64,000 nt of DNA from the NCBI GenBank assembly GCA_944548615.1, contig OX155957.1:1304275-1368274 (forward strand), read 5' to 3'. The notes under the pieces were generated by a model. It saw only the letters and a program-made list of their open reading frames with translations. It had not been told where the DNA came from and did not search any database. Source of the stretch: Micropterix aruncella. Its lineage: Eukaryota; Arthropoda; Insecta; Lepidoptera; Micropterigidae. This document shows, one piece after another, positions 49,785 to 62,079 of the stretch. A program made the position numbers and the translations under genes. How positions within the stretch are numbered: the stretch's first letter is position 1; every line of letters begins with the position of its first letter.

Positions 49785-50512
49785 ATACTAATATTATAAA
49801 GAGGTAAAGTTTGTGAGGTTGTAGGAAGTAATCTCTGGATCTACTAAACCTATTTTGAAAATTCTTTTACCAATAGAAAGCCACGTTATTTGTGAGTGTC
49901 ATAGGCTATATAATGAAAAGACTTTTAAATGGTAGTCGGATTTGCAAAGTAAGTGGGAGAAAAAACGGTCGAACGAAAACGTTTCTAACTAACGCTGCCT
50001 TAACGATGGGAGATATATGATTAAGTTCTAGAGAAAAGTCGTGGAGCTTGATAATGCCTACAAAAAAGTCAGCGACAGCATATGTCTAACTTTTATATTT
50101 AAGTCACAAAAAGTAGTTTTTCAAATTAAAAAAATAATTTAAATCGTTAGCTCATGTTTATTGGTCATATTATCAACAATTATGAATTCATATCAAAATA
50201 AGTAAATTTATCGTCTCAAGTGTTTAAAACAAAAGACTTTTCCCTTTTACTGCATATAATTTTACTTTTACTGTATAAATGGTTAAAGAGATAAGACACA
50301 CAAATAAGACACTCACAAGAAGACACTCACAAATAACGGTAATATAGTCAAATTGGCATGCAAATACATACATAAATATGCAGTAAAAATGTAACCCTTC
50401 TTTTGGCAGTCAGGAAATAAATCATAGCACTCAGTACTAACCATACCACACTAATAATTTCATCACAAGTAAAAAGTTTTACCGCCCAACGAAGTGGGCA
50501 CGGGTCAGATAG
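49782..50512 (+). mobile_element. Non-autonomous Helitron, nearly full length (unit 1)
   Basis: The 5' start TATACTAATATTATAAAGAGG is the usual lepidopteran Helitron beginning (TC altered to TT). The 3' end is GGGTCAGATAG followed by T, a mutated CTAG|T, with the hairpin GCCC-AACGAAGT-GGGC just upstream. About 731 bases, no protein. Confidence 0.65.
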
Positions 50513-51632
50513 TTATAAATACAATAGCTTACTTTTTGTAACGGCGCGGTGGTCGTGTTTTTTATTCCTTCTTGTATATTTACTTACTTCCGTCTCATAT
50601 ACGTAAACGTTATCTTAGAGTGTATCGAGTAGAGTAAGGTTAGCATTTTTTTAAACGTGCGCAGATCAACTTTCTAAATTTATAACTTATTATCAACATA
50701 TGGGGATGATTATTCGCAACACATATTCTTATATCCCCAGTGAAGACGGCAAATGTAACTATGCCGAATCGTCAGGAAAAACTATTGTCTAATTCCACGC
50801 GGAAATATTTTTTTTTCTATTCAATTAAAATGTCGAATAACCGCGAAAGGTTTGAAGTTTAGACTAAGGTTTTAGCTCCATTATAATTATAATGATGGTT
50901 GAAGAGAATTACTTAGTCATGCTGCTTTTAAGATTATTATTTATTTTTTATTAAAGCGTTCCTACTATGGTATTTCGTAAATGGTATGTGTTTCGTACTT
51001 AGCCTAAACTTTTCTAGCGTGGCAACTTATATCGAGCGACTCGGCCGAACGCAACCAACTAGTGAAGAGAGGACTGGTCGAACGCCGCCACTTCTACGTA
51101 GACTGTCATAAGATCTGAGCGGACGGTCGATATCGCAGCTGCCGTAATACCTGTTTTGTATAGTTAAATTTCGCTCGCGTGCGCTTTGTATTGTATTAAA
51201 ACCTACAATAAATCTGTGCCACCACAAACAAGGCGTTTATCTAGAATCCTGCCATCTTTCACCAGCGACAATTGAATCGCTTATTTCAGAAACCACCTAA
51301 GTGCGCTTTTTTAAACTTTCGGAAAACAAAAAAAAACTGTTTTGCAGCTTAAGTATAGGTCTAGTCTCCTTCCAATATTTTTTCCCAAATCAAAATCATG
51401 CTATTGGGATAATATATTTTTTAATATTTTTTTTCCTTTAAGTTTTTGAGTTAATTTTTTTTTTTTTAAATTGCACTTAGGTAGTTTTTGCAATAAATGA
51501 GTGTATATAAAGTGATTTAAAAAAAAATATTATTGAAATTAAGTCAAACCATTAATTTTTACCTGTTTTGGTATCAAAGGTAAGTAACAGATACACTCAA
51601 GTATAAAAAAGAATGTTTTTACTAGGCCTAAA
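50513..51632. other. Unrecognised stretch, possibly with LTR-like sequence
   Basis: 51010-51235 is less AT-rich, ends with an AATAAA signal (51207 region), and recalls the 3' part of an LTR. Neither termini nor target duplications could be fixed. Minus-strand frame 51027-51227 has no recognised domain. Confidence 0.3.
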
Positions 51633-52140
51633 TCGGTAGTCGGATTTGCAAAGTAAGTCGGAGAAAAAACGGTCGAACGAAAACGTTTCTAACTAACGCT
51701 GCCTTAACTATGAGAGATATATGATTAAGTTCTAGATAACAGTTGTAGAGCTTGATAATGCCTACAAAAAAGTCAATAATTTAAATCGTTAGGTCATGTT
51801 TATTGGTCATATTATCAACATTTATGAATTCTCATCAAAATAAGTAAATTTGTCGTCACAAGTATTTAAAACAAGAGACTTTTCCCTTTTACTGCATATT
51901 ATAATTTCCCTTTTACTTTATAAATGGTTAAAGAGATAAGACACAAAAAAGGCACTCACAAATAACGGTAATATAGTCAAATTGACATGCAATTACATAG
52001 TCAATATGCAGTAAAAATATAGTTATTCTTCTGGCAGTCAGGAAATAAATCATAGCACTCAGTACTAACCGAACCACACTCATAATTTGATTACAGGTAA
52101 AAAGTTTTACCGCCCAACGAAGTGGGCACGGGTCAGCTAG
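51633..52140 (+). mobile_element. 5'-truncated Helitron copy (unit 1)
   Basis: Matches the 3' two thirds of 49782-50512 from GGTAGTCGGATTTGCAAAG onward, with internal deletions, and ends in an intact GTCAGCTAG followed by T with the GCCC/GGGC hairpin (52112-52127). Confidence 0.7.
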
Positions 52141-54339
52141 TTCAAAATAAATTACTTATGCTTTTAAATCACAGTTCCTACGTCACATTGGGTATTCATT
52201 CGCAGAGTACCTATGCGAAAGCAAGAGGATTTGCTTAATTTCAAAGTGCGACTGAGTAAGGTTCGAAATAGCTATCTTTGTCATCTAACCTATTTTAATA
52301 AATTGCCATTAAAAATCACAGGGGTTTAGGCGAGGTCCACTTTAAGAAAAGGTACAGTTTGTGGTTGCGCGCAAAGTATCTTTGCATCAGCATTTGATTA
52401 GTGTATGTGGATGTTCGATGTCACTGACAGATGTTGACTCCGAAGAAGAAGAAGAACGACTTGAACGCTGCCAGTACTGCGTTTGCTCGAAAATTGCCTA
52501 CCGCTATTTTTTATAATTATCCGCCGCGCCGTCAGAACGACAGCATATATATTTTTCAGAGGTTTTTGCATACTCTCGCGACTCTGTACCGCCTTTATTT
52601 ATCGCCTTCTTAAACCGCTCCGCAAAATCAGAATAAAACTCCGAGAAAGAACTAATCCGCATCGAGTGGGTCGTGTGTGACATTTTCGAAGATACTTGCA
52701 TGAGAAATCCACCAGCAGGCACCTTGAGGGTCCGTAGCAGTGCTGGGACTTCCGGATAGGCGAGGATCATCATCACAGGTCAGTCGGTGTTTTACAGACA
52801 TATATCTGATTACGTGTTGATGTTTGAGGGATTTGCGCGCATCGATTTTGTCTCATTTTGTAAAGTACCCAATATTAGAATTTATTTTAGTATAATTTGT
52901 TCACGGTTATGATCCCGCCGTTGTTCAACTATTTACACGTTGAACACAGTTTGTTTTATTTATAAAACCAATTTATGGTTATAAGATCTTGCCAATATCT
53001 AATTTACTCATTTCTCTTGACTTTCCTAAATATATTTGAACTTTATTCATTCTATTAGTGAATTTTATATCACTGTGTTTTTTTATTCTGACGGCGATAT
53101 TTATTAGCGATTGACTATTAATATAATTACATTTTTTTAACTATTTGTATTATTAAATTATTTTTATGATTGTCCATATGATAATTTGTGAAATTATCAA
53201 ATAATTCTAGATGATTATTAGTACTATTGTCCATATTATGATAATTTGTGAAATTATCTAAGAATTTGGATTAAAAATATCGGAAAATTTTGTTTATACT
53301 AGAAAATCTGATACATCCTGTAGTGTATAAAATATTATTACACCGCGTAGTTTATATAAGTATGTACCTATATATATTGCTGTGAATTTATTTAATTTCC
53401 TCCCTGTTACCTGCCTTTGTATCCCACTCCCGGTTTTACTGCTATATTACTTTTAAATTCTTATTATTTAATGAAAAACATTTTTTCGTTGTAACAATAT
53501 ATCAAGACAATAAGAGGGCAATAGGAGGGCAAATATATTATTTTCCCTCTTATTGTTGTAGACTGTTTTTCCTGAATTAAATACATTCAATTAATTAATA
53601 AAATAAATAAAATAAAAAACTTCAAATTCAATGGTTTTATTATACAATCGATGATGTAATAGAAGCTATAAACTAAATATAGGTCACAAATCTGGGGATT
53701 CGATTATACTAAAATAAAGTTGTGAATTAAATATGTAATATGATTTCCTACCTCCATCAAAACAAAGTTTTATCAAAGTGAATAATCTCAATTGTGTCGC
53801 TCCCCTGAAAGGATCTCGTAAGTTCTTAAAATACGAATGACGTAATGCTCTTTATTGTTTCTCATTTATTGACGACGTGTTTGCAATTGTTCTAATAATG
53901 GTACCGTTATAAATAATGTATTACGAGACCTCAAATTAGACCTACTGTACTAAAAATAGACCATATTCCGTTTATCAATGGGTGGTCGTCGCGTGCCTGC
54001 GCGCTTACGCAATCAAATCAATCCCCTTCCCACACGCCCTAAGGGGGGTGTCGATTATATAATAAATTCGATATATAAATAAGCTGGATGCAAGAAACTA
54101 AAAATTGGTTCGAATTTAATAATGGAGACACTGGAGGGCCGCGGAGGTGGCAGAGACAGCGTCCACATGGACATCGCCAGAGTGTCCCGCGCAAAAATGG
54201 AAATAACCGTATCAATGTGAAGTAAATTTCCGCTACAAAAAGTACCCTCTCACGCAAGAAGCTCATTGTCGGTTTTCACCTTCTAAGAGTCATTAAAGAA
54301 ACTATCTCTCCCAACAAACCCAGATATGCTATAAGAAAG
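52141..54339. other. Unrecognised stretch with hairpins
   Basis: 52430-52790 is less AT-rich and open in several registers (plus-strand 52431-52613, minus-strand 52504-52776) without a recognisable domain. Two copies of GATAATTTGTGAAATTATC (53180-53198, 53240-53258) and a 12-base inverted repeat (53507-53556) lie further on. The part around 52950-53600 is related to the insertion in LTR 1 (27973-28443) and may be a LINE 3' UTR. Confidence 0.4.
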
Positions 54340-54851
54340 GTGAAATTTCCGGCTGGCGAACATGCAGCGATCAGTGTGTATCCTGCTTCCATTCAAAGAT
54401 GTCTTATGCGATACTACTATGGGGTAATGCAACCGATATCCATCGCGTTTTTGTGCTACAAAAGCAAGCCGTTCGGACAATTTTTAGTGTAAGCAGAGAC
54501 ACATTGCGCCTCTTTTTTATTAAAGCTGGTATCCTTACCATGTCGTCCATGTACATATATCAGTGCCTTTTATAAGCCAAAGAGAATCTTTTCAATTGCG
54601 AGCTTCACTCCACTCAACATAGCCATAATACGCGACATAAAAACAATGTATTATTGCCTAAAGTACGCTTGACTAAATATCAAAAAACATTTTTATATAT
54701 TAGTTTTAAATTGTTCAATGCTTTGCGGTCATCGACGAGAAGACTTGAGATGGCAGCATATAAAATCTTCTTGAAAAATCAGTTAGTCAAACATGCCCTT
54801 TACAAACTGGGCGACTTTTATGATATTGCGTCCACAATTGCTTTATTATAA
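54340..54851 (+). pseudogene. LINE ORF2 C-terminal region, one in-frame stop (unit 1)
   Basis: The frame reads FHSKMSYAILLWGNATDIHR, VFVLQKQAVRTIF and SMYIYQCLL. It then meets TAA at 54573-54575, and resumes in the same register with HNTRHKNNVLLPKVRLTKYQ and ALYKLGDFYDIAS to the stop at 54851. This is the standard region downstream of RT in Jockey/CR1-like LINEs. The RT itself is absent, so the copy was 5'-truncated. The 3' UTR follows to 55155. Confidence 0.8.
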
Positions 54852-55155
54852 ATAACCATATTTTGACTATACTTTCGCACTAAGTTTTAGTTTTCATTGA
54901 CATTGTTTTTAATTAGTTTCAGAATTTTTATTTTTCATTGTATTGATTATTATTTATTGTTTGATTATTGATTATTTTGTAAATTTGACTATTTTTAAGT
55001 AATCGCCTCTGATTACAATTATTATTTTTTTTCCTTTTAATTAATCAAAGCGGTTTTATCATCCGGTAAATTATGATTGTAAAATTTGACATGTTACTCA
55101 GTATTGTGAAATGCTTTTATGGAATGAATAAATGATGATGATGATCATGATGATA
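54852..55155 (+). mobile_element. LINE 3' UTR with (GAT)n tail (unit 1)
   Basis: AT-rich UTR ending in ATGGAATGAATAAATGATGATGATG. It shares its last 160 bases with 3855-4018. Confidence 0.75.
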
Positions 55156-56385
55156 TGTACCTTTCCTTAACCTATCTCGTATTCTTTTCGTATCCTGTTT
55201 TGCTTTCATTATTCGTTTGTTCATTAACGTGTCCGGCCAATTTAGGACAAGTCTCTCCAAAAAATATTTCTATCATTATTGCTACTTCTGCTTAAAACCT
55301 CACGTATAATTTCCATGAATCAAACAAGGAAACTTACATATTTTTAGATGGTTTCATTGATTATATGTGTAACTAAATAGTACGATTTAGCAACCCTTCT
55401 GAAACAGCGAAATGCAGGTGGCGCTGATATCATTGACGACCAAACCAATAACAATTTATGTGGCCATCTATTATAACATTGAAAATAAATAGATTTATAT
55501 ACTGGACAGACTGATTATAAAACCCGATAACTTGACCAATGATAACAATAATAACATTCAATTATTATCGACATCTACCTCAATATTTACTTAGGCTGAT
55601 TACATCACAGAAATAATACGGAGAGATTAGAATGTCATGTATTAATCTATACGGACATTAAAGCGTGTAATTATTATGTATTGAAACCTGTGTACGGAAT
55701 TAGAAATTATTATTTTTATGTAAATAATATTAAAATAATAATAAGAGCTAATAATTAATAATTTAAAAAAATAATAATTTAAAAAATCGATTGTTATTAT
55801 GTTATTAATTTATTTTTATATAGGAGTATAAGAATATATGTAAGAGTATTAATCAATATTTATAGCTTAAGAGTGCCATTCTACACGTTGCGTTTCGTAG
55901 TAAAATCCTAGCTGCCATATCGTAGTACGTAGTAGTGAATCTAATACCCTATATAATAAATGATAATAAGAAGCTCCTCAAATACATACACCAGTTTTCG
56001 GAATCTCATCGCAAGTTGGTCTATTTGGTGGTCCCAGCTTAGTTTTGGATTAATTAACTCTTTCTTTTGCATAAATGCATGAATGATAAAAAATCTTTTT
56101 AATCATTCATGCAAATCATAAAATCAATGCGATCCGAGGAAATCCTTTTTATTACATACACATTCAAATGTAAGAGCAAAAAATAAATATAATTTACAAT
56201 CCATAAATTACCGTTATATGCTTCTAAATTTAGACACATATCTGTCTAAGCCCAGGTTAAATTGCTCATAAATTAAATGTAAATGTTTGTTTTCTTAATG
56301 TGCCAAGTAAAGTGAATTCGTGCCCGCCTTGCTAGGCACTCCTGTGATAAGGCGAGCTGATTTCCTGCGTCCTATTGACGTGCCT
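55156..56385. other. Non-coding, no recognised feature (unit 1)
   Basis: AT-rich. An inverted pair ATGCATGAATGATAAAAA / TTTTTAATCATTCATGCAAA occurs near 56075-56120. No gene is seen. Confidence 0.4.
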
Positions 56386-56565
56386 CGGTTCACTAAAAAA
56401 AGGATTACAATTACACACCCATACCAACTAACTAATACCGGTATTAATTTAAAATCTGTTACCAAAGATCTAGGTATTTTAGATGATAAATTTCAATTTA
56501 TCGATCATATCGATACTATCACGGTAAATACATTTGGAATTGGTTTTATTTTGACTAGTATATAA
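56386..56565 (+). pseudogene. LINE RT fragment, start truncated by the duplication junction (unit 2)
   Basis: Copy of the right part of the 49180-49640 remnant, starting at RFTKKRITITHPYQL. The frame continues leftwards across the junction to 56320, joining unrelated unit-end sequence to the RT piece. No ATG of its own. Confidence 0.6.
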
Positions 56566-56706
56566 TTTTCTTAGCTACATACATAATATTAAAAGGCTTT
56601 GGCACGTTTATGTCCGCACTCAACATGAATATTGTTTGTGAATATTGCTTGTGAAATATTTTATAGAGCATTTATGAAAATATATGTTCTGAATATTGAA
56701 CATATA

Positions 56707-57437
56707 TTTATACTAATATTATAAAGAGGTAAAGTTTGTGAGGTTGTAGGAAGTAATCTCTGGATCTACTAAACCTATTTTGAAAATTCTTTTACCAATA
56801 GAAAGCCACGTTATTTGTGAGTGTCATAGGCTATATAATGAAAAGACTTTTAAATGGTAGTCGGATTTGCAAAGTAAGTGGGAGAAAAAACGGTCGAACG
56901 AAAACGTTTCTAACTAACGCTGCCTTAACGATGGGAGATATATGATTAAGTTCTAGAGAAAAGTCGTGGAGCTTGATAATGCCTACAAAAAAGTCAGCGA
57001 CAGCATATGTCTAACTTTTATATTTAAGTCACAAAAAGTAGTTTTTCAAATTAAAAAAATAATTTAAATCGTTAGCTCATGTTTATTGGTCATATTATCA
57101 ACAATTATGAATTCATATCAAAATAAGTAAATTTATCGTCTCAAGTGTTTAAAACAAAAGACTTTTCCCTTTTACTGCATATAATTTTACTTTTACTGTA
57201 TAAATGGTTAAAGAGATAAGACACACAAATAAGACACTCACAAGAAGACACTCACAAATAACGGTAATATAGTCAAATTGGCATGCAAATACATACATAA
57301 ATATGCAGTAAAAATGTAACCCTTCTTTTGGCAGTCAGGAAATAAATCATAGCACTCAGTACTAACCATACCACACTAATAATTTCATCACAAGTAAAAA
57401 GTTTTACCGCCCAACGAAGTGGGCACGGGTCAGATAG
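56707..57437 (+). mobile_element. Non-autonomous Helitron (unit 2)
   Basis: Copy of 49782-50512 with the same TT start and ATAG|T end. Confidence 0.65.
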
Positions 57438-58557
57438 TTATAAATACAATAGCTTACTTTTTGTAACGGCGCGGTGGTCGTGTTTTTTATTCCTTCTTGT
57501 ATATTTACTTACTTCCGTCTCATATACGTAAACGTTATCTTAGAGTGTATCGAGTAGAGTAAGGTTAGCATTTTTTTAAACGTGCGCAGATCAACTTTCT
57601 AAATTTATAACTTATTATCAACATATGGGGATGATTATTCGCAACACATATTCTTATATCCCCAGTGAAGACGGCAAATGTAACTATGCCGAATCGTCAG
57701 GAAAAACTATTGTCTAATTCCACGCGGAAATATTTTTTTTTCTATTCAATTAAAATGTCGAATAACCGCGAAAGGTTTGAAGTTTAGACTAAGGTTTTAG
57801 CTCCATTATAATTATAATGATGGTTGAAGAGAATTACTTAGTCATGCTGCTTTTAAGATTATTATTTATTTTTTATTAAAGCGTTCCTACTATGGTATTT
57901 CGTAAATGGTATGTGTTTCGTACTTAGCCTAAACTTTTCTAGCGTGGCAACTTATATCGAGCGACTCGGCCGAACGCAACCAACTAGTGAAGAGAGGACT
58001 GGTCGAACGCCGCCACTTCTACGTAGACTGTCATAAGATCTGAGCGGACGGTCGATATCGCAGCTGCCGTAATACCTGTTTTGTATAGTTAAATTTCGCT
58101 CGCGTGCGCTTTGTATTGTATTAAAACCTACAATAAATCTGTGCCACCACAAACAAGGCGTTTATCTAGAATCCTGCCATCTTTCACCAGCGACAATTGA
58201 ATCGCTTATTTCAGAAACCACCTAAGTGCGCTTTTTTAAACTTTCGGAAAACAAAAAAAAACTGTTTTGCAGCTTAAGTATAGGTCTAGTCTCCTTCCAA
58301 TATTTTTTCCCAAATCAAAATCATGCTATTGGGATAATATATTTTTTAATATTTTTTTTCCTTTAAGTTTTTGAGTTAATTTTTTTTTTTTAAATTGCAC
58401 TTAGGTAGTTTTTGCAATAAATGAGTGTATATAAAGTGATTTAAAAAAAAATATTATTGAAATTAAGTCAAACCATTAATTTTTACCTGTTTTGGTATCA
58501 AAGGTAAGTAACAGATACACTCAAGTATAAAAAAGAATGTTTTTACTAGGCCTAAAT

Positions 58558-59064
58558 CGGTAGTCGGATTTGCAAAGTAAGTCGGAGAAAAAACGGTCGA
58601 ACGAAAACGTTTCTAACTAACGCTGCCTTAACTATGAGAGATATATGATTAAGTTCTAGATAACAGTTGTAGAGCTTGATAATGCCTACAAAAAAGTCAA
58701 TAATTTAAATCGTTAGGTCATGTTTATTGGTCATATTATCAACATTTATGAATTCTCATCAAAATAAGTAAATTTGTCGTCACAAGTATTTAAAACAAGA
58801 GACTTTTCCCTTTTACTGCATATTATAATTTCCCTTTTACTTTATAAATGGTTAAAGAGATAAGACACAAAAAAGGCACTCACAAATAACGGTAATATAG
58901 TCAAATTGACATGCAATTACATAGTCAATATGCAGTAAAAATATAGTTATTCTTCTGGCAGTCAGGAAATAAATCATAGCACTCAGTACTAACCGAACCA
59001 CACTCATAATTTGATTACAGGTAAAAAGTTTTACCGCCCAACGAAGTGGGCACGGGTCAGCTAG
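58558..59064 (+). mobile_element. 5'-truncated Helitron copy (unit 2)
   Basis: Copy of 51633-52140, with CTAG|T end at 59064. Confidence 0.7.
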
Positions 59065-61263
59065 TTCAAAATAAATTACTTATGCTTTTAAATCACAGTT
59101 CCTACGTCACATTGGGTATTCATTCGCAGAGTACCTATGCGAAAGCAAGAGGATTTGCTTAATTTCAAAGTGCGACTGAGTAAGGTTCGAAATAGCTATC
59201 TTTGTCATCTAACCTATTTTAATAAATTGCCATTAAAAATCACAGGGGTTTAGGCGAGGTCCACTTTAAGAAAAGGTACAGTTTGTGGTTGCGCGCAAAG
59301 TATCTTTGCATCAGCATTTGATTAGTGTATGTGGATGTTCGATGTCACTGACAGATGTTGACTCCGAAGAAGAAGAAGAACGACTTGAACGCTGCCAGTA
59401 CTGCGTTTGCTCGAAAATTGCCTACCGCTATTTTTTATAATTATCCGCCGCGCCGTCAGAACGACAGCATATATATTTTTCAGAGGTTTTTGCATACTCT
59501 CGCGACTCTGTACCGCCTTTATTTATCGCCTTCTTAAACCGCTCCGCAAAATCAGAATAAAACTCCGAGAAAGAACTAATCCGCATCGAGTGGGTCGTGT
59601 GTGACATTTTCGAAGATACTTGCATGAGAAATCCACCAGCAGGCACCTTGAGGGTCCGTAGCAGTGCTGGGACTTCCGGATAGGCGAGGATCATCATCAC
59701 AGGTCAGTCGGTGTTTTACAGACATATATCTGATTACGTGTTGATGTTTGAGGGATTTGCGCGCATCGATTTTGTCTCATTTTGTAAAGTACCCAATATT
59801 AGAATTTATTTTAGTATAATTTGTTCACGGTTATGATCCCGCCGTTGTTCAACTATTTACACGTTGAACACAGTTTGTTTTATTTATAAAACCAATTTAT
59901 GGTTATAAGATCTTGCCAATATCTAATTTACTCATTTCTCTTGACTTTCCTAAATATATTTGAACTTTATTCATTCTATTAGTGAATTTTATATCACTGT
60001 GTTTTTTTATTCTGACGGCGATATTTATTAGCGATTGACTATTAATATAATTACATTTTTTTAACTATTTGTATTATTAAATTATTTTTATGATTGTCCA
60101 TATGATAATTTGTGAAATTATCAAATAATTCTAGATGATTATTAGTACTATTGTCCATATTATGATAATTTGTGAAATTATCTAAGAATTTGGATTAAAA
60201 ATATCGGAAAATTTTGTTTATACTAGAAAATCTGATACATCCTGTAGTGTATAAAATATTATTACACCGCGTAGTTTATATAAGTATGTACCTATATATA
60301 TTGCTGTGAATTTATTTAATTTCCTCCCTGTTACCTGCCTTTGTATCCCACTCCCGGTTTTACTGCTATATTACTTTTAAATTCTTATTATTTAATGAAA
60401 AACATTTTTTCGTTGTAACAATATATCAAGACAATAAGAGGGCAATAGGAGGGCAAATATATTATTTTCCCTCTTATTGTTGTAGACTGTTTTTCCTGAA
60501 TTAAATACATTCAATTAATTAATAAAATAAATAAAATAAAAAACTTCAAATTCAATGGTTTTATTATACAATCGATGATGTAATAGAAGCTATAAACTAA
60601 ATATAGGTCACAAATCTGGGGATTCGATTATACTAAAATAAAGTTGTGAATTAAATATGTAATATGATTTCCTACCTCCATCAAAACAAAGTTTTATCAA
60701 AGTGAATAATCTCAATTGTGTCGCTCCCCTGAAAGGATCTCGTAAGTTCTTAAAATACGAATGACGTAATGCTCTTTATTGTTTCTCATTTATTGACGAC
60801 GTGTTTGCAATTGTTCTAATAATGGTACCGTTATAAATAATGTATTACGAGACCTCAAATTAGACCTACTGTACTAAAAATAGACCATATTCCGTTTATC
60901 AATGGGTGGTCGTCGCGTGCCTGCGCGCTTACGCAATCAAATCAATCCCCTTCCCACACGCCCTAAGGGGGGTGTCGATTATATAATAAATTCGATATAT
61001 AAATAAGCTGGATGCAAGAAACTAAAAATTGGTTCGAATTTAATAATGGAGACACTGGAGGGCCGCGGAGGTGGCAGAGACAGCGTCCACATGGACATCG
61101 CCAGAGTGTCCCGCGCAAAAATGGAAATAACCGTATCAATGTGAAGTAAATTTCCGCTACAAAAAGTACCCTCTCACGCAAGAAGCTCATTGTCGGTTTT
61201 CACCTTCTAAGAGTCATTAAAGAAACTATCTCTCCCAACAAACCCAGATATGCTATAAGAAAG
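59065..61263. other. Unrecognised stretch with hairpins (unit 2)
   Basis: Copy of 52141-54339, including GATAATTTGTGAAATTATC at 60104 and 60164 and the 12-base inverted repeat at 60431-60480. Confidence 0.4.
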
Positions 61264-61775
61264 GTGAAATTTCCGGCTGGCGAACATGCAGCGATCAGTG
61301 TGTATCCTGCTTCCATTCAAAGATGTCTTATGCGATACTACTATGGGGTAATGCAACCGATATCCATCGCGTTTTTGTGCTACAAAAGCAAGCCGTTCGG
61401 ACAATTTTTAGTGTAAGCAGAGACACATTGCGCCTCTTTTTTATTAAAGCTGGTATCCTTACCATGTCGTCCATGTACATATATCAGTGCCTTTTATAAG
61501 CCAAAGAGAATCTTTTCAATTGCGAGCTTCACTCCACTCAACATAGCCATAATACGCGACATAAAAACAATGTATTATTGCCTAAAGTACGCTTGACTAA
61601 ATATCAAAAAACATTTTTATATATTAGTTTTAAATTGTTCAATGCTTTGCGGTCATCGACGAGAAGACTTGAGATGGCAGCATATAAAATCTTCTTGAAA
61701 AATCAGTTAGTCAAACATGCCCTTTACAAACTGGGCGACTTTTATGATATTGCGTCCACAATTGCTTTATTATAA
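61264..61775 (+). pseudogene. LINE ORF2 C-terminal region, one in-frame stop (unit 2)
   Basis: Copy of 54340-54851; the in-frame TAA is at 61497-61499. No difference from unit 1 was noticed in the coding part. Confidence 0.8.
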
Positions 61776-62079
61776 ATAACCATATTATGACTATACTTTC
61801 GCACTAAGTTTTAGTTTTCATTGACATTGTTTTTAATTAGTTTCAGAATTTTTATTTTTCATTGTATTGATTATTATTTATTGTTTGATTATTGATTATT
61901 TTGTAAATTTGACTATTTTTAAGTAATCGCCTCTGATTACAATTATTATTTTTTTTCCTTTTAATTAATCAAAGCGGTTTTATCATCCGGTAAATTATGA
62001 TTGTAAAATTTGACATGTTACTCAGTATTGTGAAATGCTTTTATGGAATGAATAAATGATGATGATGATCATGATGATA
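61776..62079 (+). mobile_element. LINE 3' UTR with (GAT)n tail (unit 2)
   Basis: Copy of 54852-55155, differing at 61787 (A for T). Confidence 0.75.

Larger units (their letters stand above)
49461..56385. repeat. Tandem segmental duplication, unit 1 (6925 bases)
   Basis: The unit starts at CGGTTCACTAAAAAAAGG and is repeated directly, without spacer, at 56386. Contents: LINE RT remnant end, Helitron copy, unknown 1.1 kb, truncated Helitron copy, 2.2 kb unknown, LINE 3' end with (GAT)n tail, and 1.2 kb unknown. Only three differences from unit 2 were noticed in almost 7 kb. Confidence 0.93.

Noticed and set aside
51027..51227. 66-codon minus-strand frame (copy at 57952-58152)
   Set aside because: Lies in sequence that looks like LTR or UTR with an AATAAA signal; no domain.
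52504..52776. 90-codon minus-strand frame (and its copy at 59428-59700)
   Set aside because: No domain recognised and overlapping frames are open on the other strand; identity of the two copies only reflects the tandem duplication.
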